DNA from: Bdellovibrio sp. GT3
GTDB lineage: Bacteria; Bdellovibrionota; Bdellovibrionia; Bdellovibrionales; Bdellovibrionaceae
Reading direction: 5' to 3'
Length of the DNA stretch: 64,000 bases
Assembly (NCBI RefSeq): GCF_037996765.1
Contig: NZ_JBBNAD010000006.1
Coordinates: 310,001 to 374,000 of the forward strand
Translations under genes and position numbers: made by a program
Shown here: positions 34,743 through 44,419 of the stretch, piece by piece
How positions within the stretch are numbered: the first letter of the stretch is position 1
Layout of the letters: every line of letters begins with the position of its first letter
Notes under the pieces: generated by a model
What the model was told of the DNA's origin: nothing
What the model saw: the letters and a program-made list of their open reading frames with translations, nothing else
Database searches by the model: none

Positions 34743-36839
34743 ATGGGGCTAAAAAGTAAGTTGGCCGTTTGCTTTATTCTTCTATGCGGTGTTGTTACAA
34801 ATGCCGCAAAAGATACCAAAACCGACACAGCAGCAGCAGCTCCGAGCCGTAATTGGCCCATAGAAGTTTCCCTGGATTCAAAACAAAAAGTAACTTTGTT
34901 TCAGCCACAGGTTGAAGGCATTGATAACAATCTCATCACCGCCCGCACGGCTTTCAAAATTCAAAAGGGCGGTAAGGATTCTTATGGCTCCTTTTTGATG
35001 AAGGCAGACAGTCTGATCGACAAAGATCAATCCACCGTGACCTTAAGAACCATTAAGGTCGCTGATATGCAGCTTCCCGGAGATTCATCCCAACGTCAGG
35101 AACTGACCCGAGAATTTGAGAAGGCACTAAATAAAAAAGAACACGTCCTGCCATATCGCAATGTTGTTGCAAGCCTCGAACTGTCATCCGTGGATAAAAA
35201 ACGCAAATCCCCGCAACTAAAAAACGATCCTCCACAAATTATTTTTGCGACATCCCCTAGTCTGTTGATCATGATCTCTGGAAAACCCGTTATGGGACCT
35301 TCTGGTAAGTACAAAACACCGGAACGCGTTGTTAACACCAGCGCCTTGATCGTCGCAGATGGAGATAAAAACTTTTACCTGTGGGCTTTAAACAAATGGT
35401 TCTCGGCCCCTTCTGCGACCGGACCCTTTGCACCTGCCAAGTCTGCACCGACTTCGAAAATTACGATGGTCAAAGACGAGCTGGTAAAAAGTAAAACTGT
35501 CGACCCCTTGGAAGGACGTACGACCCAGGGTAACTCCATCTATCCTCCCGGCGTAACTCCAAAAATATTTATTGCCACTCAACCCACAGAACTTTTGCAA
35601 AGCGAAGGGGATCCTAAATTTGCGGCAGTTGAAAAAACCGGTTTGCTCTATATGTCCAACTCACCGAACTCAATCTTTCTGGAAACTTCATCACAGATTT
35701 ACTTTTCTTTGATTTCCGGTCGCTGGTTCAACTCGAAATCCCTGCAAGGACCTTGGAAGTATGTGCCTGGCGACAGTTTACCCAAAGACTTCGCAAAAAT
35801 TCCAACGAATAGCCCCGTGGCAGAGGTCTTGGTCTCGGTACCAGGCACTCCTCAGGCTAAAGAATCACTAATTACCAGCAGTATTCCGCAAACTGCGCAA
35901 GTGGCACGCTCGTTAAAACCAAAGGAACTTAAATGTGATGGTGCGGTAAAGTGGCAAAAGATTTCATCAAGCTCCCTTCAATATGCAGAAAATTGCAACA
36001 CACCTTTGATCATGGTGAATCCACAGCTCTACTACATTGTTCAAGACGGTGTTTGGTTTAATGCTTCCAAAGAGTCCGGTCCTTGGGAGGTTTCCATTGC
36101 GGTGCCTGATCAGATTTATCAAATCCCCACCTCCTCTCCGCTTTACTATGTGACGTATGTGAAGATCTACAGCACCAGTGCTGACTACGTAGTTGTGGGT
36201 TTCACGCCAGGATATCATGGCACCTTTGTATCTGCTGACGGGACCGTCGTGTATGGCACCGGCTATTCCTATGCACCTTATACAACAGCAACCGCATGGT
36301 ACCCGCCACCAGAAACCTACGGCTTTGGTGTCGGCTATGGCTATGGGTACGATACCGGATTTTTCATGGGATTCTCGATGGGTGCGGTCATGTATCCCTG
36401 GGGTTGGGGATCCTGCTGCTGGGGCGGAACCTATGTGAATATCGACGTCACCAACATCTACCATAATTGGGGCAAAACTTCCGTCATTACCGGTTCCGGT
36501 GGTCACGGAATGATAACTCACACAATTGGAGACACAAAGTTAGCACGTGGAATTGGTAGCGACAATCTTTACGCAAGTCACGATGGCGGAGTTTATCGTC
36601 GCAATGGCAAAGGAGATTGGTCACAATACGAAGGACCCAACACCTGGTCCCCCGTTCAAAAACCCGATAACATCCAAAACCTGGAGCGCAATCATGACGC
36701 TCGCACATCCCGTCCAGATACACCCCAAGTCAATCACAGCGCCGGTCCCCGCTCCCCGGCTTCCAGTACGAACCTCCGCGGCGGAATGCATGCCGGTGGA
36801 GGTGGCTTTCGCGGTGGTGGCGGTGGATTCAGACGTTAA
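34743..36839 (+). CDS. Secreted protein with GPW repeats and Gly-rich tail
   Basis: The 698-residue product starts at the ATG at 34743 with GGAGGGG just upstream; an ATG at 34731 sits before that site. A signal peptide ends near Ala21. The body has at least three copies of a W-[FY]-x5-8-GP-[WF] motif (WFSAPSATGPF, WFNSKSLQGPW, WFNASKESGPW), separated by about 110 residues. A Tyr/Gly/Trp-rich hydrophobic region follows near residues 505-580, then a low-complexity His/Asn/Pro segment and a GGGGFRGGGGGFRR end. No enzyme motif is visible. A carbohydrate-binding or surface role is possible but unproven. Two small barrel genes follow. Confidence 0.75.
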   Translation: MGLKSKLAVCFILLCGVVTNAAKDTKTDTAAAAPSRNWPIEVSLDSKQKVTLFQPQVEGIDNNLITARTAFKIQKGGKDSYGSFLMKADSLIDKDQSTVTLRTIKVADMQLPGDSSQRQELTREFEKALNKKEHVLPYRNVVASLELSSVDKKRKSPQLKNDPPQIIFATSPSLLIMISGKPVMGPSGKYKTPERVVNTSALIVADGDKNFYLWALNKWFSAPSATGPFAPAKSAPTSKITMVKDELVKSKTVDPLEGRTTQGNSIYPPGVTPKIFIATQPTELLQSEGDPKFAAVEKTGLLYMSNSPNSIFLETSSQIYFSLISGRWFNSKSLQGPWKYVPGDSLPKDFAKIPTNSPVAEVLVSVPGTPQAKESLITSSIPQTAQVARSLKPKELKCDGAVKWQKISSSSLQYAENCNTPLIMVNPQLYYIVQDGVWFNASKESGPWEVSIAVPDQIYQIPTSSPLYYVTYVKIYSTSADYVVVGFTPGYHGTFVSADGTVVYGTGYSYAPYTTATAWYPPPETYGFGVGYGYGYDTGFFMGFSMGAVMYPWGWGSCCWGGTYVNIDVTNIYHNWGKTSVITGSGGHGMITHTIGDTKLARGIGSDNLYASHDGGVYRRNGKGDWSQYEGPNTWSPVQKPDNIQNLERNHDARTSRPDTPQVNHSAGPRSPASSTNLRGGMHAGGGGFRGGGGGFRR

Positions 36840-36864
36840 TTTCAAAACCAAAAAGGAGATATGA

Positions 36865-37428
36865 ATGAAAAAATACTTTATGGCACTTTTCGCAATGTTA
36901 CTTTTCCACTCACAGGCTCAGGCCGCTTTGGATTACGGTTTGGAGTTGGGCGTCCGCCAGCAAAATGGTGACGCTTACGGGCCTGTCTCTACTGAATCCC
37001 GCACGGGATTTCAAGGCGGGGCCTTTGTTCATCTGCCTTTGGAAGGCAATGTGGCGCATTTTAGAACTGGCCTGCTGTACACACAACGTCCCCTACAAAC
37101 CAGAAGTGACTCAACAGGAACCGAGATCGATTGGAACTTGGATTACCTGGACATTCCGATCGCGGTCCTTTTCAAACCCCATGAAAAATTCGGTGTCTAT
37201 TTTGGCTTTATCGCCTCTATCAATATCTCAAGTTCATGCTCTGGCAGCCCGGACTGCCGAGTGGATAGCATCGATACACCGGCCTTCCCGATGGTTTTCG
37301 GCGCCACCTTCAAATTCAACCCGACGTTTGGACTTCACTTCTATCTTGATGCCAACAACTCCAATGTCGCCCGTGGATTGGCGGACTACAAGTCCGTTGG
37401 CTTAAATGCGATGATCTCATTGGATTGA
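36865..37428 (+). CDS. Outer-membrane beta-barrel protein (small, OmpX-like)
   Basis: The 187-residue protein has a signal peptide ending at Ala-Gln-Ala and alternating hydrophobic strands typical of an eight-stranded barrel (family PF13568-like). Two Cys (CSGSPDC) lie in one extracellular loop. It ends in an aromatic-poor NAMISLD strand. AAGGAGA lies about 7 nt before the ATG. It is 25 bp after the GPW-repeat gene and 12 bp before the FadL-like gene, so the three probably form one unit. Function unknown. Confidence 0.75.
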   Translation: MKKYFMALFAMLLFHSQAQAALDYGLELGVRQQNGDAYGPVSTESRTGFQGGAFVHLPLEGNVAHFRTGLLYTQRPLQTRSDSTGTEIDWNLDYLDIPIAVLFKPHEKFGVYFGFIASINISSSCSGSPDCRVDSIDTPAFPMVFGATFKFNPTFGLHFYLDANNSNVARGLADYKSVGLNAMISLD

Positions 37429-37440
37429 TTTCAAAGAACC

Positions 37441-38535
37441 GTGCTGAACATCGCCGTCCTGCTTATTACGATGATACTACCGGCACTGTCCCAAGGCTCA
37501 TTGTTAATGACTCCCGTGGGCAGTGCCGAAGCTTTTCTTGGAAACGCAGGAACCGCACTTGCCTGTTCAGCAGGAAGCACCGTCTACAATCCTGCGGGAA
37601 TTGGATTTTGCCAAGGCAAGGTCAACGTCTCGGTCTCTGGTTCCTCAATTGCCTACCAGGATTTGGATAGCGCCGCTTTTCAACGGGAAACCGGTACTCT
37701 GAAATCCGGCACACTTTTAGCTTCGGCCATTCTTCCCTATAATGAAAACATTCACACAGGACTCTTTTACATCTATCCCACCAACACCGACAACTACATC
37801 CGCATCAGCAACAACGACGGATCAACACTGACCGGAGAACTTGAAAGACAGATGGCCATGGGTGGTCTGGCCTTTGGCGGACTCGTGAATTCAAAATGGG
37901 CCTGGGGTATCAGTGTCGCCATGAGCTGGAGCGAGTTCGCCAAAGACATTGTCACCAATACAGAATCCGCTGGAAATTGGACAGCACTCACCGAAAAAAC
38001 AGTTGAAACTGAAAACTACATCCTGCTGAAACCCGGAATCCTGTGGCAAGCCACTGACGGCTACAATATTGGCGCCACTCTTCAATGGCGCGGTGTCAGC
38101 ATTTGGGCCGAAGGTGAAATGTACCAGAATCAAATGTCTACCGGGCAAAACACCAAGAATGAAACTTTCCGTCGCTATACGCCTCACACCGACAGCATTT
38201 TTGGATTCACGCTGGGTCAGGCCTTGCAGTTTAAAAATCAGGAAATTTTATTGGATCTTAGTTATGCGTCCGAGTACGTCGCTAGCAGCGAACTGTTCAA
38301 TGCATCGGTGGGATGGAAAGCCCCTTTTGTCCAGGACACGAATTGGCTCTGTGGAGCGAGCTTTACCAATACCACTGACCAGGAAAACATTTTGCTGAGT
38401 GCGGGAATTCAAATTCAACGGCGAACTTACGAGGGAAATATTGGTCTATTTTACCAGTACCTGAAAAATAAAGATGTCGGAGCTGTTAACTCCGACACGT
38501 TGGGATTTCTTTATTCCTCAGCGATTAACTACTGA
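37441..38535 (+). CDS. FadL/TodX-like outer membrane transport protein
   Basis: The 364-residue protein starts at GTG 37441 and has a signal peptide of about 20 residues. The N-terminal SAEAFLGNAGTA and YNPAGIGF segments match the hatch region and NPA motif of FadL-type channels, which pass long-chain fatty acids or other hydrophobic molecules. The C-terminal half alternates as a barrel and ends in Ala-Ile-Asn-Tyr. It lies 12 bp after the small barrel gene and overlaps the convergent CvfB gene by 7 bp. Confidence 0.8.
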   Translation: MLNIAVLLITMILPALSQGSLLMTPVGSAEAFLGNAGTALACSAGSTVYNPAGIGFCQGKVNVSVSGSSIAYQDLDSAAFQRETGTLKSGTLLASAILPYNENIHTGLFYIYPTNTDNYIRISNNDGSTLTGELERQMAMGGLAFGGLVNSKWAWGISVAMSWSEFAKDIVTNTESAGNWTALTEKTVETENYILLKPGILWQATDGYNIGATLQWRGVSIWAEGEMYQNQMSTGQNTKNETFRRYTPHTDSIFGFTLGQALQFKNQEILLDLSYASEYVASSELFNASVGWKAPFVQDTNWLCGASFTNTTDQENILLSAGIQIQRRTYEGNIGLFYQYLKNKDVGAVNSDTLGFLYSSAINY

Positions 38536-39368
38536 GAAGATTTATTAAGGTAGATCCCGTCATCCTTCACGGTGATGATGCGCTTTTTATACAGATCACC
38601 CAAAGCCATTTTGTACTTTTTCTTACTGACGCCGAACATGTCATAGATAAGATCGGCGGAGGTTTTATCATTGATAGCCAGATATCCGCCTTCTTCACGC
38701 AGACGCGCCAGAATCATTGGACCGATATCTTCAGAGCTTTGGTGCCCCAGTTTTTGAAGAGCCAAATCAATTTTCCCGTCTTCACGAACTTTTTTGATAT
38801 AGCCTTTCAATTTTTGACCATGCACCAAACGATCAAATATCTCGTTCGTGTAGATCATACCCCAATGTTTGCCATTGATGATGGCCTTAAAACCCAAGTC
38901 TGTCTGTGCTGCCACGAACAGGTCCACTTGCTGACCTTCCTTGTAGTCTCCAGCTTCCTTGGAAATATAGCGATCCAATCGCATTGAGGAAGAAATGCGA
39001 TCTGTTTTATCCAGATAAAGATAAACGACAACAGCCTGACCTACGCGCAGATCGCGGGTTTGTTCAGAGTACGGAAGGAACAAGTCCTTGCCCAAACCCC
39101 AATCCAAAAATGCACCCACATTTTCAACGGATTTAACCATCAGATGAGCAAACTCACCCACCATGGCTTTAGGTGTTTCAGTCGTTGCCACCAAACGGTC
39201 CTCGGAGTCAAAGTGCACAAACACTTCAACTTCATCGCCCACTTGCCATTCGTCTTTTACATAACGGCGAGGCAACAGGATTTCACCATCATCGCCGCCA
39301 TCCAGAAACATTCCGAATTCGGCTTTTTTTACAGTTTTTAATTTATTCAATCGGCCAATATCAACCAT
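38529..39368 (-). CDS. cvfB: CvfB-like S1-domain RNA-binding protein
   Basis: The 279-residue protein has the CvfB/YitL pattern: three S1-like beta-barrel domains (about 1-65, 66-140 and 145-210), each with a KVREDGKIDL-type or GLGKDLFLP-type strand pair, then a C-terminal winged helix (about 220-275). CvfB binds RNA and affects virulence-factor expression in staphylococci; the role in this organism is unknown. AGGAAAG precedes the ATG by about 5 nt. It lies 9 bp after the lipoate ligase gene and is probably co-transcribed with it. Confidence 0.85.
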   Translation of the reverse strand: MVDIGRLNKLKTVKKAEFGMFLDGGDDGEILLPRRYVKDEWQVGDEVEVFVHFDSEDRLVATTETPKAMVGEFAHLMVKSVENVGAFLDWGLGKDLFLPYSEQTRDLRVGQAVVVYLYLDKTDRISSSMRLDRYISKEAGDYKEGQQVDLFVAAQTDLGFKAIINGKHWGMIYTNEIFDRLVHGQKLKGYIKKVREDGKIDLALQKLGHQSSEDIGPMILARLREEGGYLAINDKTSADLIYDMFGVSKKKYKMALGDLYKKRIITVKDDGIYLNKSSQ

Positions 39369-39377
39369 GGCACTTTC

Positions 39378-40400
39378 CTATACTTCAATATTTTTAATCA
39401 ACCACGACTCAAGTTCATTGAGCTGAGGCTCCAGGTCCGGGAATTTCTTTACTAAAACCGCAAATACGGTTTTCACACTGTCCCCGTTATAGTGTTTGCC
39501 TGTCAGTTCCTGCTGCATGCTTTCAATCAACGCCGGATACAGGCAATCCGTGTAAATCTTTAGTTCCTTGATCTCGGCGTCGTTAACGACAAAATGAAAA
39601 TCAAAGAATCCCAGGCTCAGGTATTCATCCATCTTGTGAGTGAATTCCAATGTCGAACCATACAGCCAGTCCCAGGAAGAAAGTCTGTTATATTGCTCCT
39701 TCAATTCCGGAATTTCAGGCAAAGACTCCATAGTGAGCATGATGATTTCAGCTTTGGCATTATAGAACTTCTCAAAGGATCGGATCATCGCTTCAGAGAC
39801 ATTGTCGTGGTTAATGTCCTTGGCAATTTCATTCAAATTGGTCACTCGCGCCCGAACAGATTCCTTACCCTTGGACTGCAACTTCTTTGGATTCGGCGTC
39901 AGGTAATTTCCCAATCGGGTCAGATCAGCACGCAACAACAAAGTCCCATGATGGAAAGCACGGTCCTTTTTTTCACGGTAAGCACTGCCGCTAAATTTAC
40001 GTGGACCATCGTGGAACGGCACCATTAAATCGTTTCTACCGGAAGCTTCGCCCGTGATTCCAAACTCCTTCAGGGCATCAAAAATGATCTGCACATTGTT
40101 TTCGCGGCGATAGCCCTCTTTGGGCGACAGGAACGTGAAGTTGGTATTGCCCAGGTCATGGAATACAGCCCCCCCTCCCGTCGTTCGACGAGCCAAATGC
40201 ACATTATCATTCTTCATCTGCGCCAGATTGCATTCTGACCACGGATTTTGGTTGCGACCTATTACGACGGTCTCTTCGTTTCTCCACAAAAACAGAATCT
40301 GACTGGATGGATCCAAGTTATGGAAAATCCATTCTTCGGTCGCCAGATTCAAATGCGGGTGAAAGCTGTCAGAAAGAAATACCTTCAAGGTCGTCGTCAT
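39378..40400 (-). CDS. lplA: Lipoate-protein ligase A
   Basis: The 340-residue protein is a complete LplA. The large domain has RRTTGGGAVFHD (lipoate/ATP site) and KFSGSAYR, with a small C-terminal domain of about 90 residues that ends in SWLIKN. It attaches free lipoate to E2 and H proteins in the cytoplasm, allowing lipoate to be scavenged, for example from prey (inference). The CvfB gene follows after 9 bp. The ATG at 40400 has a weak GGGC site. Confidence 0.92.
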   Translation of the reverse strand: MTTTLKVFLSDSFHPHLNLATEEWIFHNLDPSSQILFLWRNEETVVIGRNQNPWSECNLAQMKNDNVHLARRTTGGGAVFHDLGNTNFTFLSPKEGYRRENNVQIIFDALKEFGITGEASGRNDLMVPFHDGPRKFSGSAYREKKDRAFHHGTLLLRADLTRLGNYLTPNPKKLQSKGKESVRARVTNLNEIAKDINHDNVSEAMIRSFEKFYNAKAEIIMLTMESLPEIPELKEQYNRLSSWDWLYGSTLEFTHKMDEYLSLGFFDFHFVVNDAEIKELKIYTDCLYPALIESMQQELTGKHYNGDSVKTVFAVLVKKFPDLEPQLNELESWLIKNIEV

Positions 40401-40578
40401 AGTGCCCGCAATCTAGCAGAAATCTAAAAAATTTACCAGACTATCGAACACCTGCAGTGAACAGGAGGGATTACGAAAAAATCGTTAACAAAGGCACTAG
40501 GATAAACATTCAAATACGAGACTTTTTTACGCATATCGGCTATAAGGTTCCGAACGCAAAAAACTTCGCGGAGAACAC

Positions 40579-41796
40579 GTGAAAACTGTCTTGATGACTC
40601 TGATAGCCAGCAGTTTCATTTTTAGCGCCACTAACGCTTGGGCCCTGCTATCCACGGAAACTCTGCCTGCGGGAATCAGCAGCCCCTCGTTCCGTTATGG
40701 GAATCTGGATGGCATCAGTGAAAGATATACAGAGGACGGCACCCTGGTCAAATTGGGGGACTATAAATCCGTTAACTTCGACGCTCAGACCCTTCAAAAA
40801 TTCAACGCCGACGCCCAAAAACTGATTAATGCCTTAAATAAATTTGGTGGCGCCAAGCTCGGTGACAAACTGAATCTGGGAGTTCTGCGTGTTGAAACCA
40901 CGCCCCATGTGAACTATTTCTCTCCCGTCTTTGCCCATGGCTTGACCGAAAAGTGGACTCTCGGCATGGGGGTCCCCTTTGTCACCTACACCAACAAGCT
41001 ATCCCTGTCCCAGCAGTTTTCGAACATTGATTACTACCGCCAACAATTTTCCGGAATCAATGCCGAGCTGGATCAAGCCCTGGCAACGGACCTAGGTAAA
41101 GCCACCAATGAAACGCTGGCAAAAAAAGGCTATAAAAAGCTGGCGGATCAAAATGATTCCTTCGTTGGCGACGTGCAATTGGTCAGCGTCTTCAAGTTTT
41201 TTGATAATAAAAAAACAGCCTTAATCTATCAGGCGCAGATCAATTTACCCACGGGTCCCGCCTATGATTGTGACAATCTGGCAGCACTGAATAATTTCGG
41301 CCGCACGAATGTAAACAGCACTGTTGCTTATTCCTACAAGTTCTCAAAATTCACTGCAGTCCCATTTTTAAGCTATATCCTGAACGTTCCCGATCAAATC
41401 ACGGAGCGCGTTCCCTCAAATCCCGATGACACCCTGCCAGATGCGGCTAACAAGGAAACCATTTCCCGTCAAATCGGGAACTCGCAAATTGCCGGCGGCA
41501 ATTTGTTCTATGATATGAATGACCGCTTTAGCTTTGGAACGGGCTATGAATATGCAAACAAGGAAGCGGACTCCTTTCAAGGCACCCGCGGATTGCGCTA
41601 TGATCTGCTTTCGAAAAATACTCAGTCCAACTATCACAAAGTAAAAGCGCAGATTATTTACTCTACTGTTTCATCGTACTTTAAGAAACAATCTTTACTT
41701 CCAATGATTGCATCGTTGGAAATTTCTGACTACGCTAACGGTGTCAACGTTGAACGTCAACTGGCTCAGGAATTCAACCTGATGCTTTTCTTTTAA
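40579..41796 (+). CDS. Putative outer-membrane beta-barrel protein
   Basis: The 405-residue protein has a signal peptide ending near Ala22 and many amphipathic strands, ending in FNLMLFF, as is common for outer-membrane barrels. It resembles the transporter/MetA-pathway type of outer-membrane proteins only in general form. The start is GTG 40579, with GGAG 5 nt upstream. It is 9 bp upstream of a large lipoprotein gene, suggesting a paired surface function. Substrate unknown. Confidence 0.7.
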   Translation: MKTVLMTLIASSFIFSATNAWALLSTETLPAGISSPSFRYGNLDGISERYTEDGTLVKLGDYKSVNFDAQTLQKFNADAQKLINALNKFGGAKLGDKLNLGVLRVETTPHVNYFSPVFAHGLTEKWTLGMGVPFVTYTNKLSLSQQFSNIDYYRQQFSGINAELDQALATDLGKATNETLAKKGYKKLADQNDSFVGDVQLVSVFKFFDNKKTALIYQAQINLPTGPAYDCDNLAALNNFGRTNVNSTVAYSYKFSKFTAVPFLSYILNVPDQITERVPSNPDDTLPDAANKETISRQIGNSQIAGGNLFYDMNDRFSFGTGYEYANKEADSFQGTRGLRYDLLSKNTQSNYHKVKAQIIYSTVSSYFKKQSLLPMIASLEISDYANGVNVERQLAQEFNLMLFF

Positions 41797-41805
41797 GGGG
41801 GTCGC

Positions 41806-44370
41806 ATGAAAAAAACGCTGCGTATTTTTTTGTCGACGACTCTCCTGCTCGCGGGCTGCGCCCCTAAAGTACAAACTCCCAATTTAGGCGGTGGTGTCCA
41901 GACATTTGGACCGCGCTATACTGACGTCAATTTGCGTGAACGCCTGCGTGAATCCGATATTTCAAAACTGGATGTCAGTTGGACCGGAGAGGTTTCGACT
42001 TCGAATTTCTTCCGTCAGGCTCAGAATATTCACAATCTGGGCGTACTGACACAGAACTCGAAACTTCGCGACAAGGGCATTTCCTTGATCAAAAAGTTCT
42101 ATGCTCAACCTAAAACAGCATCGTATCAGGCTTTGGCATTGGCGCCCTATGCGACCTTGGCAACGGCGCAAACCAGAGCGGAAGTGACTGAAACCCTGGA
42201 CGAGGTCCTGGTGGATCTGGTCAAAGCCAAATCTGTTCTTCGCACCCATCTTTTGAAAATGGGTCAGGAGTATGGCTGGGCCACGCGCCCCGTTCGCGTC
42301 GATGTCCTGATCAAGCAAGTTGAATACTTCACTGAACACTTCCTGGGGCAACTGCACCTTTTGGGACTGACTCCCCCGGTTGAGGATGGTCTGCGCACTG
42401 AAATCACTTTGCAGACCAAGCCCTATTTCGCGAAAATGTCTGAATTCACACAGAAGTTCTACGGCTCTAAAAACTTCTTTTTCAATCTAAAGCTGATTCA
42501 GCAATTGACCGTGGATTTTGAAGTGACCTTGGAGCCCGAGACAAGCCGCCAACTGGATCAGGGTTTGCTGGTGGGCCGCGGAGTGGAACAAATCCGTGAC
42601 TCCCAAGGTGCACTGACGGTCTTGATTGATGTTTGGAAAATGCTGACGCCTGATGAGCGCAAGGAGTACTTTGCTCCGGCGAACGAGGATCTTTACAGCT
42701 TCTTACGCAAACAGGACGACAAGGAATTGAAGTGCCTGCGCACCCCAGGGTGCAGTGGTGGAATTATTGATGGTATTGCCAAAAAGGTCTTCATCCTGCC
42801 AAAGATTGAAAAGTTTGGCGTTCTGAAAATCCGCAATTTGCTGAACGATGCCGCTCGTGACTATCTGATCACGTTTGTTGAACAATTCGCTTTGACGTTC
42901 ATTCGCGACATTCCCGCAGTCTTTGCTGACAATATCGATACAGGCATCGATAAAAAATCCGTGCAGCTGCAGGACGTGCAAAACAACTATGAACCTTATG
43001 TTCGTAAAATCCTGAATCAATGGTCCGCGAAAAAATTGGCCAAATCAAATGGCATGGTTGCCGGCTTTGAAACCCCGACGGTGCAACTGAACCTGACAAA
43101 GTCATCTCCGCTGACCATTGCGAGTCTTGGCACTCCAGCAATCTTACAGGCCAATACAGCGGGCTCCTCGATCATGGCACGTTCGTTATTGATGGAGAAT
43201 GCCGGCGATGCGGATATTGGCTTACAGACCGCTCTTTCACAGATCAACAAGCTGATCACTATCGGCGGATACCGCGACATCAATGATCGCCTGGTTCCGG
43301 CGTTGCTTTCCCCTGTTGAAAAAACAAAACAGCCTTTGGATTTGATGAGATTGTCTGAAACGACTTTCTCATATCGTATTCCAGACAAAGTGACCTTGCA
43401 GGATCCGTTTCATGTGAATCCTGGAATGGATTATGCCAAGGACTTCTCGGCGGCTTATTTTGCCGAACAGATTGAAGGCCTTAGTCACATGCTTAAAATC
43501 ACTGCCGACTGGAAAACCAGCAGCTTTGATAAATACCTCACACCGATCACTGCCAACGAACTTGTGCCGCACTTGAACTCTCCGGAGCTGAAGCGCACTT
43601 TGTTCCCGAAGGATATGTTCTTTGCCCTGAACGTGGGTGACATCGCAGTGCTCTTAAAAGACATCACTAAAAAAGCCACTCCGGTTTTCCTGGTGACCTT
43701 GGATAATAATATCATTTGGGCAGATCAATATGCGACCAGCAGTGAAACGGCCATCATGGGTGGTATCGTTGACATGAAGGACGGTGTGAAATCAAACATC
43801 GTGCGCTCCGTGGACGTTTCAAAATTCCTTTTGGCTTTGGCTGAATTCCTAAAAGCCACAGAAGGCGTTGAAAAAACCAAATCCACAATCCTGACTGACA
43901 AGGACGCTTCGGGCAGATCCAGCCTGGATGAACTTATTGAGGGGCGCAAGGATATCAGGCTTTTGATTCTGTCCTTGGCAAACTTCATTTCCAACCAATT
44001 GGTGAATCAGGATTCGTTGGTTCAATCCCAATATATCCTGAAAGAGTTTAAGCGCTCGAATGTGGTGCCTTACCGCGCCTATGAACAGGCCTACGCCATT
44101 CGTGCCCTGCTGGCAGCCTGGAAGTTGACGAAGATTGATGCCTACCTTTGGAGTGCCCAGGAAATTTACTTTGCGATGAATAAACAACTTTTCAGCACCG
44201 AAGAGCAGTTTTACGTCAATGGCGACGGCAGCAAACTTGATTTCCCTCAAAAAGTGGCGACCCTGGTTGCATTGACCGAGCTGGCTCCGCACCTGCCCAA
44301 TGAAAGTGTCGTGCAATTGTCAAAGATTACGAGCCCTTGGCTTCAAGCCTTAGGGAACCTTCAAAACTAG
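41806..44370 (+). CDS. Large lipoprotein of unknown function
   Basis: The 854-residue product has a clear lipoprotein signal peptide (LLAGC, Cys18). The rest is mostly helical with no repeat and no motif that I recognise. It is far larger than typical lipoproteins. AAGGGGGT precedes the ATG, and it is 9 bp after the barrel gene, so the two are probably made together and could form an outer-membrane complex. Its last codons are followed by a hairpin region that overlaps the DbpA ribosome site. Confidence 0.75.
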   Translation: MKKTLRIFLSTTLLLAGCAPKVQTPNLGGGVQTFGPRYTDVNLRERLRESDISKLDVSWTGEVSTSNFFRQAQNIHNLGVLTQNSKLRDKGISLIKKFYAQPKTASYQALALAPYATLATAQTRAEVTETLDEVLVDLVKAKSVLRTHLLKMGQEYGWATRPVRVDVLIKQVEYFTEHFLGQLHLLGLTPPVEDGLRTEITLQTKPYFAKMSEFTQKFYGSKNFFFNLKLIQQLTVDFEVTLEPETSRQLDQGLLVGRGVEQIRDSQGALTVLIDVWKMLTPDERKEYFAPANEDLYSFLRKQDDKELKCLRTPGCSGGIIDGIAKKVFILPKIEKFGVLKIRNLLNDAARDYLITFVEQFALTFIRDIPAVFADNIDTGIDKKSVQLQDVQNNYEPYVRKILNQWSAKKLAKSNGMVAGFETPTVQLNLTKSSPLTIASLGTPAILQANTAGSSIMARSLLMENAGDADIGLQTALSQINKLITIGGYRDINDRLVPALLSPVEKTKQPLDLMRLSETTFSYRIPDKVTLQDPFHVNPGMDYAKDFSAAYFAEQIEGLSHMLKITADWKTSSFDKYLTPITANELVPHLNSPELKRTLFPKDMFFALNVGDIAVLLKDITKKATPVFLVTLDNNIIWADQYATSSETAIMGGIVDMKDGVKSNIVRSVDVSKFLLALAEFLKATEGVEKTKSTILTDKDASGRSSLDELIEGRKDIRLLILSLANFISNQLVNQDSLVQSQYILKEFKRSNVVPYRAYEQAYAIRALLAAWKLTKIDAYLWSAQEIYFAMNKQLFSTEEQFYVNGDGSKLDFPQKVATLVALTELAPHLPNESVVQLSKITSPWLQALGNLQN

Positions 44371-44419
44371 AATTTCCCGGACTGTTCTGCTATATTGAGG
44401 ACCTTCCGGGAGTCTTAAA

